The position numbers and the translations under genes are program-made. Positions 41,184-50,775 of a stretch of 64,000 nt of DNA are shown here, one piece after another. This stretch comes from a virus: positions 1 through 64,000 of IMG/VR virus record IMGVR_UViG_3300020595_000010; one strand, given 5' to 3'. Each line of letters opens with the position of its first letter. Within the stretch, counting starts at the first letter, position 1. The notes beneath the pieces are model-generated. The model worked only from the letters and a program-made list of their open reading frames with translations. It was not told the origin of the DNA and searched no databases.

Positions 41184-43136
41184 ATGGCAATTAAACTTTC
41201 AAATACAGGCATAACACCAGGAGCAGTAGTTAAATCCGCTGAAGTTTCTCAATCTATAGATGCTTTTACAGGTACTATAGCCTATGATATTCAACAATCA
41301 GGCTCATTTAGCCAAACAGGTTCTTCTATACTATCAGGTTCAGTTTATCTACCAGATAATACTCATATGGGGATTGGTACTGCACCATCTCCAACAGCTG
41401 GAGTTAAATTAACTTTAAAAGCAAATGACTCTTCAAATGATCCAACAATCTTATTAGAAGCATTTGGAGCAGCAGATTCAGCTACTATAGGGTGGAAAAA
41501 TCCTGATGTAAGGTGGAATTTAGGGTTAGCTGGAGGAAGTTCTGATTCTTTTGTTCTACAAAATCAAACAACTAATAAGTTTCCTATTTTAATAGATTAC
41601 TCTTCTTCTGATGCATCAATAGTACTTAGAAATGATAATGGGTCAGATTTATTTCAAAAAGTTGGTATTAATTGGCCTTATGGTGAGATGGGTTTTGGAT
41701 CACCAAATCATACACTTTTAGTTAGTGGCTCTGTAACATCATCAGTAGGTTTTTATGGTGATTTAATAGGAACAGCTTCTGTAACGGATAAGGCTAAAGT
41801 AAGTAATATGATTGCAAATCAAACCAATCCAGTTTTAGTTATGCCCGGAACAGTTGATGGAGGTTATAAAGATGTTATGGCCGATCCATTATATCTTAAC
41901 TTTAATAATATAACAAAAATATTAGAAACAACTGCATCATGGGCAACAGAGTCAATTTCTGCTTCTTATAGTGAAACAGCATCTTATGCCTTAACAGCTG
42001 AATCAGCAAATCCTCTTTGGTATGATGGGGGTACTTATATCTCATCTTCTTACGGTACTATTGTAAGTGGATCGACAGCAGAATTTGTACTTTATAGAGG
42101 GGGTGTAACCAATACATCCTTAGTATCATCATCTGCAGTCCACTCAATAAATTTTTCTGGAAGCAATTATACAGCTTCAAGTGCTGTATCCAGTATTGTT
42201 ATAGGATCTAATAATATATCTTACGATTATAATGGAAGAAGCTACATCCAAAATAAAAATGTAGGAGCTAGTGCTACATTAAATATTGGGGTAGGTGGCG
42301 TTGGAGGAACAACATCTTCAGCAATAATAATAAATAGTAACAATGAAACCTCAATTGGTTCATCATCACCTGCTTTTAGTTACCCATTAGGATATACAGC
42401 TGGAGAAATACATTCATATGTCCAAATGCAGAATAACCACCAAGATTCTTCATCAGTATTAGCTGTAAAAGGTGCAAATGGAAGTGACGGTATTATTTAT
42501 TTAGGAGGAAATGAAGCATATGGTGGAGGTATTTTATATCATGGTGGGGGTGGAACTTCCCAAATACCTACTGCATTTGCTAGTCAGAAAACAGCATTAT
42601 ATAGAAGTAGTCAATCTGTTCCATTCCCAGTAATAGATTTTCCTACAGATAATAATCACATTATGGCAAGGTTAGATTCTAGCCCTGAATCTGATGCTAA
42701 TTTAGATTATTTTGGTATGGGTCCTTCAGGTAATATAGAGCCCTATAGAAGAACTTACATGCTTAATGGGATACTTACATCTGGTGCAGGTAATTCTGTC
42801 TCCTTAGGTCAAGTATCTGCCGTTCAATCTGGTACTTATTTAGTAAAATTAACTGTAGGTAAATCTAATAATCAATCCCCAACTGACGTTGGAGCTATAA
42901 TAGAAGAAATACAAACCTTTTATGTAGATTCATTTGGAAATCAACCACAAGCTTTGATTACTGGAACAGCACCAGGCCCTACAACAGTAGCTGAGGGATC
43001 ATTCGGTAGTGGAAACACAACCATCCAAATACTCCCCATTTCAACCGGTTTTCAATTCCGCGCTAATGGTAATGTAGGAGAAAATATGAACTTACAAGGC
43101 TTTGCAGAAGTAACATTTTTCCCTAATTCTATTTAA
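41184..43136 (+). CDS. Tail fibre-like structural protein
   Basis: The product has 650 residues. The N-terminus contains LSNTGITPGAVVKSAEVSQS, probably a virion-attachment segment. TASWATESISASYSETASYA (about 251-270) is the TASYA-type short repeat common in marine phage fibres. A beta-rich C-terminal domain with GNVGENMNLQGFAEVTFFPN closes it. No enzymatic motif was seen. It is a separate late unit, directly after the glycosyltransferases, and could itself be another glycosylation target. Confidence 0.65.
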   Translation: MAIKLSNTGITPGAVVKSAEVSQSIDAFTGTIAYDIQQSGSFSQTGSSILSGSVYLPDNTHMGIGTAPSPTAGVKLTLKANDSSNDPTILLEAFGAADSATIGWKNPDVRWNLGLAGGSSDSFVLQNQTTNKFPILIDYSSSDASIVLRNDNGSDLFQKVGINWPYGEMGFGSPNHTLLVSGSVTSSVGFYGDLIGTASVTDKAKVSNMIANQTNPVLVMPGTVDGGYKDVMADPLYLNFNNITKILETTASWATESISASYSETASYALTAESANPLWYDGGTYISSSYGTIVSGSTAEFVLYRGGVTNTSLVSSSAVHSINFSGSNYTASSAVSSIVIGSNNISYDYNGRSYIQNKNVGASATLNIGVGGVGGTTSSAIIINSNNETSIGSSSPAFSYPLGYTAGEIHSYVQMQNNHQDSSSVLAVKGANGSDGIIYLGGNEAYGGGILYHGGGGTSQIPTAFASQKTALYRSSQSVPFPVIDFPTDNNHIMARLDSSPESDANLDYFGMGPSGNIEPYRRTYMLNGILTSGAGNSVSLGQVSAVQSGTYLVKLTVGKSNNQSPTDVGAIIEEIQTFYVDSFGNQPQALITGTAPGPTTVAEGSFGSGNTTIQILPISTGFQFRANGNVGENMNLQGFAEVTFFPNSI

Positions 43137-43188
43137 TAGTTTTTAATAATAATATAATTTTAATAACAAGTTTTAATACGTATAAAAG

Positions 43189-43434
43189 ATGACAAAATTA
43201 CAAAGTGAAGAAATCAAAAAGGTTAATGATTTAAAAAATAAGTTTAATGAAACAGTACAAGCCCTAGGTAGTATTGAACTTCAACTTTTAAACATCAATT
43301 TAAAAAAGGAACAACTTAAAATGGAAGCAGTCGAAATTCAAAAAGAAGAAATAGATTTAGCAAAAGAGTTAGAGGAAAAATATGGTAGCGGAACTATTTC
43401 TTTAGAAACTGGTGAATTTTCTCCAACTAAATAG
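43189..43434 (+). CDS. Small coiled-coil protein
   Basis: The product has 81 residues; residues 4-65 form an uninterrupted heptad-rich helix (EIKKVNDLKNKFNETVQALG onward), followed by a short GSGTISLETGEF hairpin. It lies just before the sheath gene. Small coiled-coil proteins of this kind recur in marine phage structural clusters but have no assigned role; a chaperone or fibre-trimerising role is possible. Confidence 0.55.
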   Translation: MTKLQSEEIKKVNDLKNKFNETVQALGSIELQLLNINLKKEQLKMEAVEIQKEEIDLAKELEEKYGSGTISLETGEFSPTK

Positions 43435-43454
43435 ACTTTTGACAGAAAACCATA

Positions 43455-43463
43455 TATTTATTA
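43455..43463 (+). promoter_or_regulatory. Variant late motif TATTTATTA
   Basis: TATTTATTA lies 24 bases before the sheath ATG at 43487. A TTTTGACA sequence at 43437-43444 stands about 10 bases upstream. Confidence 0.35.
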
Positions 43464-43486
43464 TCAAAATATAACAATTACATAAC

Positions 43487-46081
43487 ATGGCAGAAACATT
43501 AATTTCCCCAGGAGTATTAGCAAGAGAAAACGATCAATCCCAGATTACATCTCAACCAATACAAGCCGGTGCAGCAATAATAGGACCAACAGTAAAAGGT
43601 CAAGTAAACATTCCAAGGCTTATTACCACTTATAGTGAGTATCAAGCTAATTTTGGTACTACCTTCGAAAGTGGGTCGGCAAACCAAAAAAGTGAATATA
43701 CTTTCTTAACTTCAATCTCAGCTTATAATTACTTCTCAAATGGAGGTACTTCGCTAATTGTTACTAGAGTAGCCTCAGGTTCTTTTTCACCAGCAACTTC
43801 TTCTAAGATTGCTAATGATCAAGAAACAGGACAAATTTTAGCTACAACTAATTTATTAGGATCTGCCGTAGGTGGTGGAGGTGGAGATGCTACATTCTCT
43901 GGAACACCTGCTTTTACAGGAGGAACAGGAACAGGATTAACACTTAACGCAGCAGTAACAACAAATGGGGGTGTTAAAGTAGCAGTAGATACTTTATTAG
44001 ATAATTTAAATGCAGGTACAAATCCAACAGATGCAGTAGATGGATCTTACACAGTTCCATTAGTTGGAGGAACAGGAACAAATTTAACAGCTTCAATTAC
44101 AGTATCAGGCCAAACAGTTACTTCTATTACAACTCCCCTAGCAACATCAGGTTCAGGTTACACAGCTTTAGATGCTTTAACTTTCCCAGCAGGTGCTTTA
44201 TCAGATGGTCAGTTAAAAACAGCTCAAGATATATTATCTATATCTAATGGTGGCGCTTTAGCAATAGGAGCAGGTGGTCCAGCAACTGGAGTAGCTATTA
44301 CAACAGTTACTGGGGGTACAGTACAAACAGGAACAGGAGCAACAGTCGATATAACATCAGATGGAACAAATGTTTCAGTACTAACAGTAAATGCATTAGG
44401 AACAGGATATGTTACAGGTAATGTATTAACAATTACACAAGCAGATTTAGTTACAGCTGGATTCGCAACTGCAGCAGCAGATTTAACAATTACATTAACC
44501 CCTGCAAATGTTGAATTATCAACAGCAGGAGCCTTAACATTACAAGCTGCAGATTTATTTTACTCACTAACAACTTTAAATGCTGCTACAGAAGGTACAG
44601 GATATGAAGTTAATGATCAATTAACAATTGTAGCAGGTGCTATGGGTGCAAATTCATCAGAATGTATAATTACATTAGTAGATGCTGATATAGTAGATGG
44701 AAATGCATTTATATTAGAATCAATTGGTCAAGGCCAAATCATGAATAGTACAGGAGCTGAAAATTCTCAAGGTGCTTTAACAAATGGATCATCAAATAAT
44801 TTAAGATGGGAAATTACATCACCAAATACCTCTTCAGGTACGTTTAGTGTAGTAATTAGACAAGGTAATGATAATACAAGAGCTAAATCAGTACTTGAAA
44901 GCTTTACTAATGTATCATTAGACCCAAAATCATCAAATTATATTTCAAGAGTAATTGGTGATCAAACACAAACAGTAAAAGGAGTTGGAACAACAGATGT
45001 TTACCTACAAACAACTGGATCTTATGCCAATGCTTCAAGATACGTAAGAGTAAAAGAAGTTAATTTCAAAACACCAGATTATTTAGATAATAGTGGACAA
45101 GCAAAACCAGAATATACAGCTTCTATACCAGTACAAGCTTCAGGAACATTTGGAGATGCAGTAGGTAGTATTTTAACCGGAACTGGAAAATATTATGATA
45201 AAATTACAGCAGATGATACTCAAGGATTAGTTGGAGATAATTATACAACTGCAATTAATTTATTAGCAAATAAAGATGATTACAAATACAACATTATCTC
45301 AACACCAGGTTTAACTCAAGCAGATTATACATCAACAACCAATAAATTAATTTCTAACACAGAAAATAGAGGAGATAATATTGTAATATTAGATCTTGAA
45401 CTATATGCTAAGTCTATTACAAATGTTACTACAACGGCAGCAAGTAAAGACTCATCATATGCAGCTTCATATTGGCCTTGGTGTATGGTAACAGATCCAG
45501 ATTCAGGACAAAGAGTTTGGGTACCAGCAGGAACATTAATTCCAGGAGTTTATGCTAATAATGATAGAACAGCAGAAGCATGGTTTGCCCCAGCAGGTAT
45601 TAATAGAGGTGGATTAGGTCAAGTAATTCAAGCTGAAAGAAAATTAACTCAAGCTAATAGAGATGAATTATATATTAATAAAGTAAATCCTATTGCAACC
45701 TTCCCAGGAAGAGGAGTAGTAGTATTTGGTCAGAAAACACTACAAAATCAAGCATCAGCTTTAGATAGAGTAAATGTTAGAAGATTGTTAATTGCACTTA
45801 AAAATTATATTTCTCAATTATCTGATAATTTAGTATTTGAACAAAATACAGCGGCTACAAGAAATACATTCTTAAGCCAAGTTAATCCATATTTAGAGTC
45901 AGTACAGCAAAGACAGGGTTTATACGCGTTTAAAGTTGTTATGAATGATTCAAATAATGGACCCGATGTAATTGATAGAAACGAATTAAGAGGTGCTATA
46001 TACATACAACCTACTAAAACGGCTGAATTCATTTACTTAGATTTCAACATTTTACCAACTGGAGCAGAATTTCCAGCATAA
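43487..46081 (+). CDS. gp18: Tail sheath protein (T4 gp18-like) with large insert
   Basis: The product has 864 residues against 659 in T4. The start (ISPGVLARENDQSQ, then GAAIIGPTVKGQVNIPRLI) and the C-terminal region (QNQASALDRVNVRRLLIALKNYI, FKVVMNDSNNGPDVIDRNELRG) are typical of contractile sheaths. Residues about 128-400 are an insert made of GxGY modules (TSGSGYTALDALTF, LGTGYVTGNVLTIT, EGTGYEVNDQLTIV) shared with the protein at 19845. In T4 the corresponding variable domains lie on the outside of the sheath, so this insert probably decorates the tail surface. Confidence 0.93.
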   Translation: MAETLISPGVLARENDQSQITSQPIQAGAAIIGPTVKGQVNIPRLITTYSEYQANFGTTFESGSANQKSEYTFLTSISAYNYFSNGGTSLIVTRVASGSFSPATSSKIANDQETGQILATTNLLGSAVGGGGGDATFSGTPAFTGGTGTGLTLNAAVTTNGGVKVAVDTLLDNLNAGTNPTDAVDGSYTVPLVGGTGTNLTASITVSGQTVTSITTPLATSGSGYTALDALTFPAGALSDGQLKTAQDILSISNGGALAIGAGGPATGVAITTVTGGTVQTGTGATVDITSDGTNVSVLTVNALGTGYVTGNVLTITQADLVTAGFATAAADLTITLTPANVELSTAGALTLQAADLFYSLTTLNAATEGTGYEVNDQLTIVAGAMGANSSECIITLVDADIVDGNAFILESIGQGQIMNSTGAENSQGALTNGSSNNLRWEITSPNTSSGTFSVVIRQGNDNTRAKSVLESFTNVSLDPKSSNYISRVIGDQTQTVKGVGTTDVYLQTTGSYANASRYVRVKEVNFKTPDYLDNSGQAKPEYTASIPVQASGTFGDAVGSILTGTGKYYDKITADDTQGLVGDNYTTAINLLANKDDYKYNIISTPGLTQADYTSTTNKLISNTENRGDNIVILDLELYAKSITNVTTTAASKDSSYAASYWPWCMVTDPDSGQRVWVPAGTLIPGVYANNDRTAEAWFAPAGINRGGLGQVIQAERKLTQANRDELYINKVNPIATFPGRGVVVFGQKTLQNQASALDRVNVRRLLIALKNYISQLSDNLVFEQNTAATRNTFLSQVNPYLESVQQRQGLYAFKVVMNDSNNGPDVIDRNELRGAIYIQPTKTAEFIYLDFNILPTGAEFPA

Positions 46082-46097
46082 AAGTTAAAAAGTATAA

Positions 46098-46106
46098 TAT
46101 TTATAA
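46098..46106 (+). promoter_or_regulatory. Late-promoter-like motif TATTTATAA
   Basis: TATTTATAA lies 29 bases before the tube ATG at 46135. Confidence 0.5.
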
Positions 46107-46134
46107 TTGAATAAAAAAATTAAAAAAACATAAA

Positions 46135-46623
46135 ATGGCAGTATTAGATCCAAACGAAATATTTTTCACAGCATTTGAGCCAAAGGTAGCTAATAGATTT
46201 ATCATGTACGTAGATGGATTTCCATCATACATTATTAAAGGTATTAGTGGATTAGGGTTCGCACAAGATGAAATTACATTAAATCATATCAACACTTATA
46301 GAAAAGTTAAAGGTAAGTTAAGATGGAATGACATTACGATGCAATTATTTGACCCTATAACACCTTCAGGAGCACAAGCTGTAATGGAGTGGGTTAGATT
46401 ACACCATGAATCAGTAACTGGTAGAGATGGTTACTCTGATTTCTATAAAAAAGATTTAACAATTGATGTGTTAGGTCCTGTAGGTGATGTTGTTTCTGAA
46501 TGGATCATAAAAGGAGCATTTATCAAAGACGGATCGTTTGCTGATATGAATTGGGACACTGATGGTGAAGCTCAAAACATTGATTTAACAATTGGAATGG
46601 ATTACTGCGTGTTGAATTTCTAA
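46135..46623 (+). CDS. gp19: Tail tube protein (T4 gp19-like)
   Basis: The product has 162 residues, matching T4 gp19 (163). ANRFIMYVDGFPSYIIKGISG and the C-terminal NIDLTIGMDYCVLNF are family features; the middle contains RWNDITMQLFDPITPSGAQ. Hexameric rings stack inside the sheath to form the DNA channel. It directly follows the sheath gene, as in T4, and ends in a terminator. Confidence 0.95.
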   Translation: MAVLDPNEIFFTAFEPKVANRFIMYVDGFPSYIIKGISGLGFAQDEITLNHINTYRKVKGKLRWNDITMQLFDPITPSGAQAVMEWVRLHHESVTGRDGYSDFYKKDLTIDVLGPVGDVVSEWIIKGAFIKDGSFADMNWDTDGEAQNIDLTIGMDYCVLNF

Positions 46624-46649
46624 TAAGAAATTATATATTTTTGAAAAAT

Positions 46650-46676
46650 AGCTTGGCTTCGGTCAAGCTTTTTTTT
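46650..46676 (+). terminator. Intrinsic terminator with UUCG loop
   Basis: An 8-base-pair stem (46650-46657 with 46662-46669, one G-U pair) closes a TTCG tetraloop and is followed by eight T residues. Confidence 0.92.
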
Positions 46677-46694
46677 ATATTATATATGTATACG

Positions 46695-46704
46695 CGAATA
46701 TTAA
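46695..46704 (+). promoter_or_regulatory. Promoter-like motif CGAATATTAA
   Basis: CGAATATTAA lies 21 bases before the ATG at 46726, identical to the site at 17386. Confidence 0.35.
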
Positions 46705-46725
46705 GTTATAACAAATAAAATTTAT

Positions 46726-47460
46726 ATGGAAGAATTTAAACTACCTACTGAAAACGTAGAATTACCTTCAAAGGGATTATTATACCCTGAAGACAACCCA
46801 CTATCTTCTGGTATGGTTGAAATAAAATATATGACTGCTAAAGAAGAAGATATTTTAACTAACCAATCATACATTAAAAAAGGAATTGTACTAGATAAAC
46901 TACTACAATCACTTATAGTTAATAAATCTATTAAATATGATGATATTATCGTAGGAGATAAAAATGCACTACTTATTGCAGCCCGTATCTTAGGATATGG
47001 TGCAACCTATGACTTTGATTATAATGGCGAAAAACAATCAGTTGATTTATCTACATTAGAAAATGTTCAGTTCAATGAAGATTTAATTACAAAAGGAGTA
47101 AATGAGTTTGATTATGAACTCCCAAAAATTAAAGCTAAAATATCTTTTAAAATATTAGATGGAAAAGATGAAAGAGCTATTGAAAGAGAACTTCAAGGAC
47201 TTAAAAAGATTAATAAGGATGCTAATCCTGAAATGTCTACTCGTTTAAAATATATTATAACAGCAATTGAGGGAAATCCTGATAGAAAATCAATTAGGGA
47301 GTTTGTAGATAATTATCTGCTAGCCCAGGATTCCAGGGCATTAAGAAACTATATAAAATTAGTTCAACCAGATGTTGATCTAACTTTTTTTCCCGACGGA
47401 AGGACTGATGACGCAATCCTCCCCATTGGACTTAACTTTTTTTGGCCTGACGCTCGATAA
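46726..47460 (+). CDS. gp26: Baseplate hub subunit (T4 gp26-like)
   Basis: The product has 244 residues (208 in T4). VELPSKGLLYPEDNPLSSG and MTAKEEDIL near the N-terminus are the family signature of T4-type baseplate hub proteins. The helical C-terminal half ends near FFWPDAR. The last 53 bases overlap the next gene in another frame. Gp26 helps assemble the central hub. Confidence 0.75.
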   Translation: MEEFKLPTENVELPSKGLLYPEDNPLSSGMVEIKYMTAKEEDILTNQSYIKKGIVLDKLLQSLIVNKSIKYDDIIVGDKNALLIAARILGYGATYDFDYNGEKQSVDLSTLENVQFNEDLITKGVNEFDYELPKIKAKISFKILDGKDERAIERELQGLKKINKDANPEMSTRLKYIITAIEGNPDRKSIREFVDNYLLAQDSRALRNYIKLVQPDVDLTFFPDGRTDDAILPIGLNFFWPDAR

Positions 47461-47737
47461 TGCGCCCGGAGTTAGAGTAAACGTATTTAATACAATACAC
47501 GAAATTGTATTCAATGGTAAGGGTGGATATGATTGGAACACTGTGTATAACATGCCTATATGGCTACGTAAGTTTACTTTTAATAAACTAAAAAGTCATT
47601 ATGATGAAGTTGAAGAGAATAGAAAAAAAGCTAATAAGGGAAAAGGCACACAAATAGATTTAAATAACCCAACTAAATCCCAACCACCAAAAAGTATATC
47701 ACCCCCCTCTTACGTTTCAAAAAGAACGCAAAAATAG
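47408..47737 (+). CDS. Hub assembly protein, gp51-like by position
   Basis: The product has 109 residues. A VFNTIHEIVFNGKGGYDWNT helix-turn region and MPIWLRKFTFNKLKSHYDEV resemble small proteins that follow gp26 in T4-like phages (T4 order 26-51). The last 40 residues are Lys/Pro/Ser-rich and disordered. Its ATG lies 53 bases inside the hub gene. A U7 run at 47437-47443 within the overlap could allow a +1 or -2 shift between the frames, but not a -1 shift. Confidence 0.55.
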   Translation: MTQSSPLDLTFFGLTLDNAPGVRVNVFNTIHEIVFNGKGGYDWNTVYNMPIWLRKFTFNKLKSHYDEVEENRKKANKGKGTQIDLNNPTKSQPPKSISPPSYVSKRTQK

Positions 47738-47747
47738 GTTTTTCTAA

Positions 47748-47756
47748 TATTTATAA
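47748..47756 (+). promoter_or_regulatory. Late-promoter-like motif TATTTATAA
   Basis: TATTTATAA lies 16 bases before the tape-measure ATG at 47772. Confidence 0.5.
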
Positions 47757-47771
47757 TAAAACAAACCTATA

Positions 47772-50735
47772 ATGGCTGATAATAGTTTAGACCCTAAAAA
47801 ATACCAACAGGTAGTTGAACTTCTTAAACAGATAAGAAGAGGCTATGAATCTTTAGGTAAAGCAAATCCTTTTACGGGTCAAACAGCACGTGAGTTTATT
47901 GACGCTATGGAGGATGCTGATGATGCTATTATTAAACTAGTTGATGGTGTAGATGAATTAGATAAGCAATTAGATAATGTTGGGAAAAATGCAAAGGGTT
48001 ACTTTGAAACTTTAATAGGTTTAAATGGTGCCCTAAAAAAGCAAAATGAAAGTCTTAACATTACTAAAAGAGCAACCAGCCAAATCCAGGGAATTGCTGA
48101 AAAGTTAAAAGATGATCAAGAGGGTATTAACAGACTAAACGCTAAAGAACTTGCCCAACTCCAACAAAAATACAAATCCCAACTTTCTAACTTTCAAATA
48201 GCTAATAAAGAAATACTTTTAGGAAAAGATGGTGAAAAATTAAATGAAGCTAATCTAAAAAAACGTTTAGCATCATTATTAGTACAAGAAAAGATTACTG
48301 AGGGTCATGCTGATATGATAATGGAGATGCAGGCTGAGTCTTCAGTTTTAACTGACATAAACCAAAAATTAGCAGACAGGCAAGCAAAAGAAGCAAAGGT
48401 TGCTGAGTACAATGAATTAACCAATAAAGCATTAGACTCAGCTGGTGGGTTAATGAAAAGTTTAGGATTTGGTAAATATGCTGATATGTTTAAGGACATA
48501 AGTAAAGAAGCTAATGAATTAACTGAAGAACTTTACGACCAACAACAAGCAGCTAATGATTTTAATACGGAATTAAAAAAAGCCCAGGCAAACGGTGAAA
48601 GAACAGGTGAAGAGCTTAAAGATTTAAGTAAACTAGGTTTAGAGGATGCCGACATTGAGGCAAAAGTTTTAGGAGATACACTTGTAAAGGGAGCTACAAA
48701 GTTTAAGAAGGAAATGTTAGCTGCTTTAGATGTAGCTATACTTAAGGGTTTAAAAGATGGAATTAAAAAGTTTGGGGAAGAAAGAGAAGATTTAGCTAAA
48801 ACATTTGCCCTAGGGAGAGATGATGCTAATAATTTAAAATCTTCATTAAATGTAGCTGCTAATTCTAGTGGAGAACTTCATTTTAATATTGCAGATGCTG
48901 TTAAAGGTATACAAGAATTCAACCAAGAAATAGGAGGTGCTGTTAAACTAACCCAAGATGAATTAAAAACATTTTCATTATTATCTAATGAATTTGGGTT
49001 AACCAATGAACAAGCAGCTCAATTTGTAAAATCAGCAAAATTAAGAGGTGAAAGTGCTGAAGATCTTACTGCAACCTTAAGAGGACAAGTAGCAATTTTA
49101 GCAGAACAAGAAGGAGTAGCAGTAAACCAACAACAAACATTTGCTGCCATTGGTAATATTAGTGCTGCTAATAGATTATCAATGGAAGGTCAAGGTAAAT
49201 CATTAGCTAATGCAGCATTCCAAGCTGCTAAATTAGGAATGAGTCAATCACAACTTGAAAAAACATCATCATCACTATTAGACTTTGAAAGTTCTATAGC
49301 AGCAGAGATGGAAGCTGAATTAATGACTGGTAAACAGTTAAATTTAGAAGATGCCAGAAGAGCTGCTTTAATGGGTGATCAAGAAGGATTAGCCAAAGCA
49401 ATATCTAGAGAAATAGGAACAGCTAAAGATTTTAGTAAAATGAATGTTTTACAACAACAATCATTAGCCAAAGCCTTTGGAATGTCAAGGGAAGAATTAG
49501 CAGAAACTTTAGAAACCCAAGAGCTTTTAACAGGTGAAGCTAAATCTATGACAGCTGCTTCTGATGCTTATAATAAAGCAATGGAGGATGGAGTTATAAC
49601 AGCTGATGAACAAAGACAAATTGGATCTGATCAATTAACAGATCAACTACATGCTGAGGCTGCTAGTAAAAGATTTGCAGATGCTATGGTAAAATTAAAA
49701 GATCAATTAACTCCTATTATGGAATCCATATCTAAGATATTAGATGGATTAATGGATATGGTTGAAGCTGCCCAAAGTGTAGGAGGTTTATTTACAAGTA
49801 TAGGTAAATATATGGGAATTATATCTGGGATTAGGATATTTGCAAGAATGAAAGCAGGTTTAGGAGTATTAAAAAATATGTTTGGTTTTTTAACTAAAAT
49901 AGGAGGAGCTGCATCATCTTTAGCAAGTACATTAGGGTTTGGTTCAACAGCTGCGTCATCAGCAGCATCCACATCAGCTAATGTTGCTGAGGGGGTTGCA
50001 GGAGCATCTACTAAAGCAGCAGCATCAAAAGTAGCAACAGCAGGTGGTGCAGCTGGTGGAGGTATGATGTCTAAAATTGGAGGACTTTTTAGTAAAATAA
50101 ATCCTATAAATGCTTTAAAAGATGCTATTAAACCTGTAATTGGTAAAGCTGCTTTAGGTCAAACTTTAAAATCATTAACAAAAAGAATTCCTATAATAGG
50201 AAGTTTTATTGAAGGAGTATTTGCAAACTCAGACATTAAAGGAATGATTGCTGACGGTAAAACTAAAAAAGAGATAGACGTAGCAATAGGAAAAAGAGTA
50301 AATGAAGGTATAGGAGCAGTTATTGGGTCCGCTGGTGGAATGGCAGCTATTCAAGCTTTAAACATAGCACCAGGTTTAGGAATAGCTTTAACCCCAGTTG
50401 CAGGTATAGCAGGAGATTGGTTAGGAAGAAGATTAGGAGGGTTAATGCCAGGACAAGAAACTGTAGGGGGTATTGTTAGAAATACATTCTATGACAAAGA
50501 ATCAGAAGCTGCGGGTATAGCAGAAGATTTTATTTCAAGACCAGGACAACCTATTCAAAAGTTTAGAGCTGATGATATTATAATGGGGGGAACTAATCTT
50601 ACAGGTGGGGGTGATAATTCTCAAGTAGTAACTCTATTAAAAGAATTAATATCAGCAGTAAAAAGTGGCGGTGATGTTTATATTGATGGAGCTAAAGCAG
50701 GTAAAGCAATGGTTATGGCGACTTCCAATATTTAA
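47772..50735 (+). CDS. Tail tape measure protein (T4 gp29 functional analogue)
   Basis: The product has 987 residues against 590 in T4 gp29. The first 650 residues are long helices and coiled coils; residues about 640-850 contain hydrophobic and Ala/Gly-rich membrane-active stretches (ISGIRIFARMKAGLGVLKNM, VIGSAGGMAAIQALNIAPGL). The C-terminus ends in DVYIDGAKAGKAMVMATSNI, a motif common at the ends of tape measures. At about 0.15 nm per residue it would specify a tail near 150 nm. It directly follows the hub genes, as expected. Confidence 0.8.
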   Translation: MADNSLDPKKYQQVVELLKQIRRGYESLGKANPFTGQTAREFIDAMEDADDAIIKLVDGVDELDKQLDNVGKNAKGYFETLIGLNGALKKQNESLNITKRATSQIQGIAEKLKDDQEGINRLNAKELAQLQQKYKSQLSNFQIANKEILLGKDGEKLNEANLKKRLASLLVQEKITEGHADMIMEMQAESSVLTDINQKLADRQAKEAKVAEYNELTNKALDSAGGLMKSLGFGKYADMFKDISKEANELTEELYDQQQAANDFNTELKKAQANGERTGEELKDLSKLGLEDADIEAKVLGDTLVKGATKFKKEMLAALDVAILKGLKDGIKKFGEEREDLAKTFALGRDDANNLKSSLNVAANSSGELHFNIADAVKGIQEFNQEIGGAVKLTQDELKTFSLLSNEFGLTNEQAAQFVKSAKLRGESAEDLTATLRGQVAILAEQEGVAVNQQQTFAAIGNISAANRLSMEGQGKSLANAAFQAAKLGMSQSQLEKTSSSLLDFESSIAAEMEAELMTGKQLNLEDARRAALMGDQEGLAKAISREIGTAKDFSKMNVLQQQSLAKAFGMSREELAETLETQELLTGEAKSMTAASDAYNKAMEDGVITADEQRQIGSDQLTDQLHAEAASKRFADAMVKLKDQLTPIMESISKILDGLMDMVEAAQSVGGLFTSIGKYMGIISGIRIFARMKAGLGVLKNMFGFLTKIGGAASSLASTLGFGSTAASSAASTSANVAEGVAGASTKAAASKVATAGGAAGGGMMSKIGGLFSKINPINALKDAIKPVIGKAALGQTLKSLTKRIPIIGSFIEGVFANSDIKGMIADGKTKKEIDVAIGKRVNEGIGAVIGSAGGMAAIQALNIAPGLGIALTPVAGIAGDWLGRRLGGLMPGQETVGGIVRNTFYDKESEAAGIAEDFISRPGQPIQKFRADDIIMGGTNLTGGGDNSQVVTLLKELISAVKSGGDVYIDGAKAGKAMVMATSNI

Positions 50736-50738
50736 TAA

Positions 50739-50747
50739 TATTTATAA
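50739..50747 (+). promoter_or_regulatory. Late-promoter-like motif TATTTATAA
   Basis: TATTTATAA begins 4 bases after the tape-measure stop and lies 29 bases before the ATG at 50776. Confidence 0.5.
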
Positions 50748-50775
50748 CAAAACAACAAATTAAACACATACAATT

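Noticed and set aside
47430-47460. -1 ribosomal frameshift between the hub genes, as in tail assembly chaperones.
   Set aside because: The second frame is +1/-2 relative to the first, so a -1 slip at the U7 run would not reach it.
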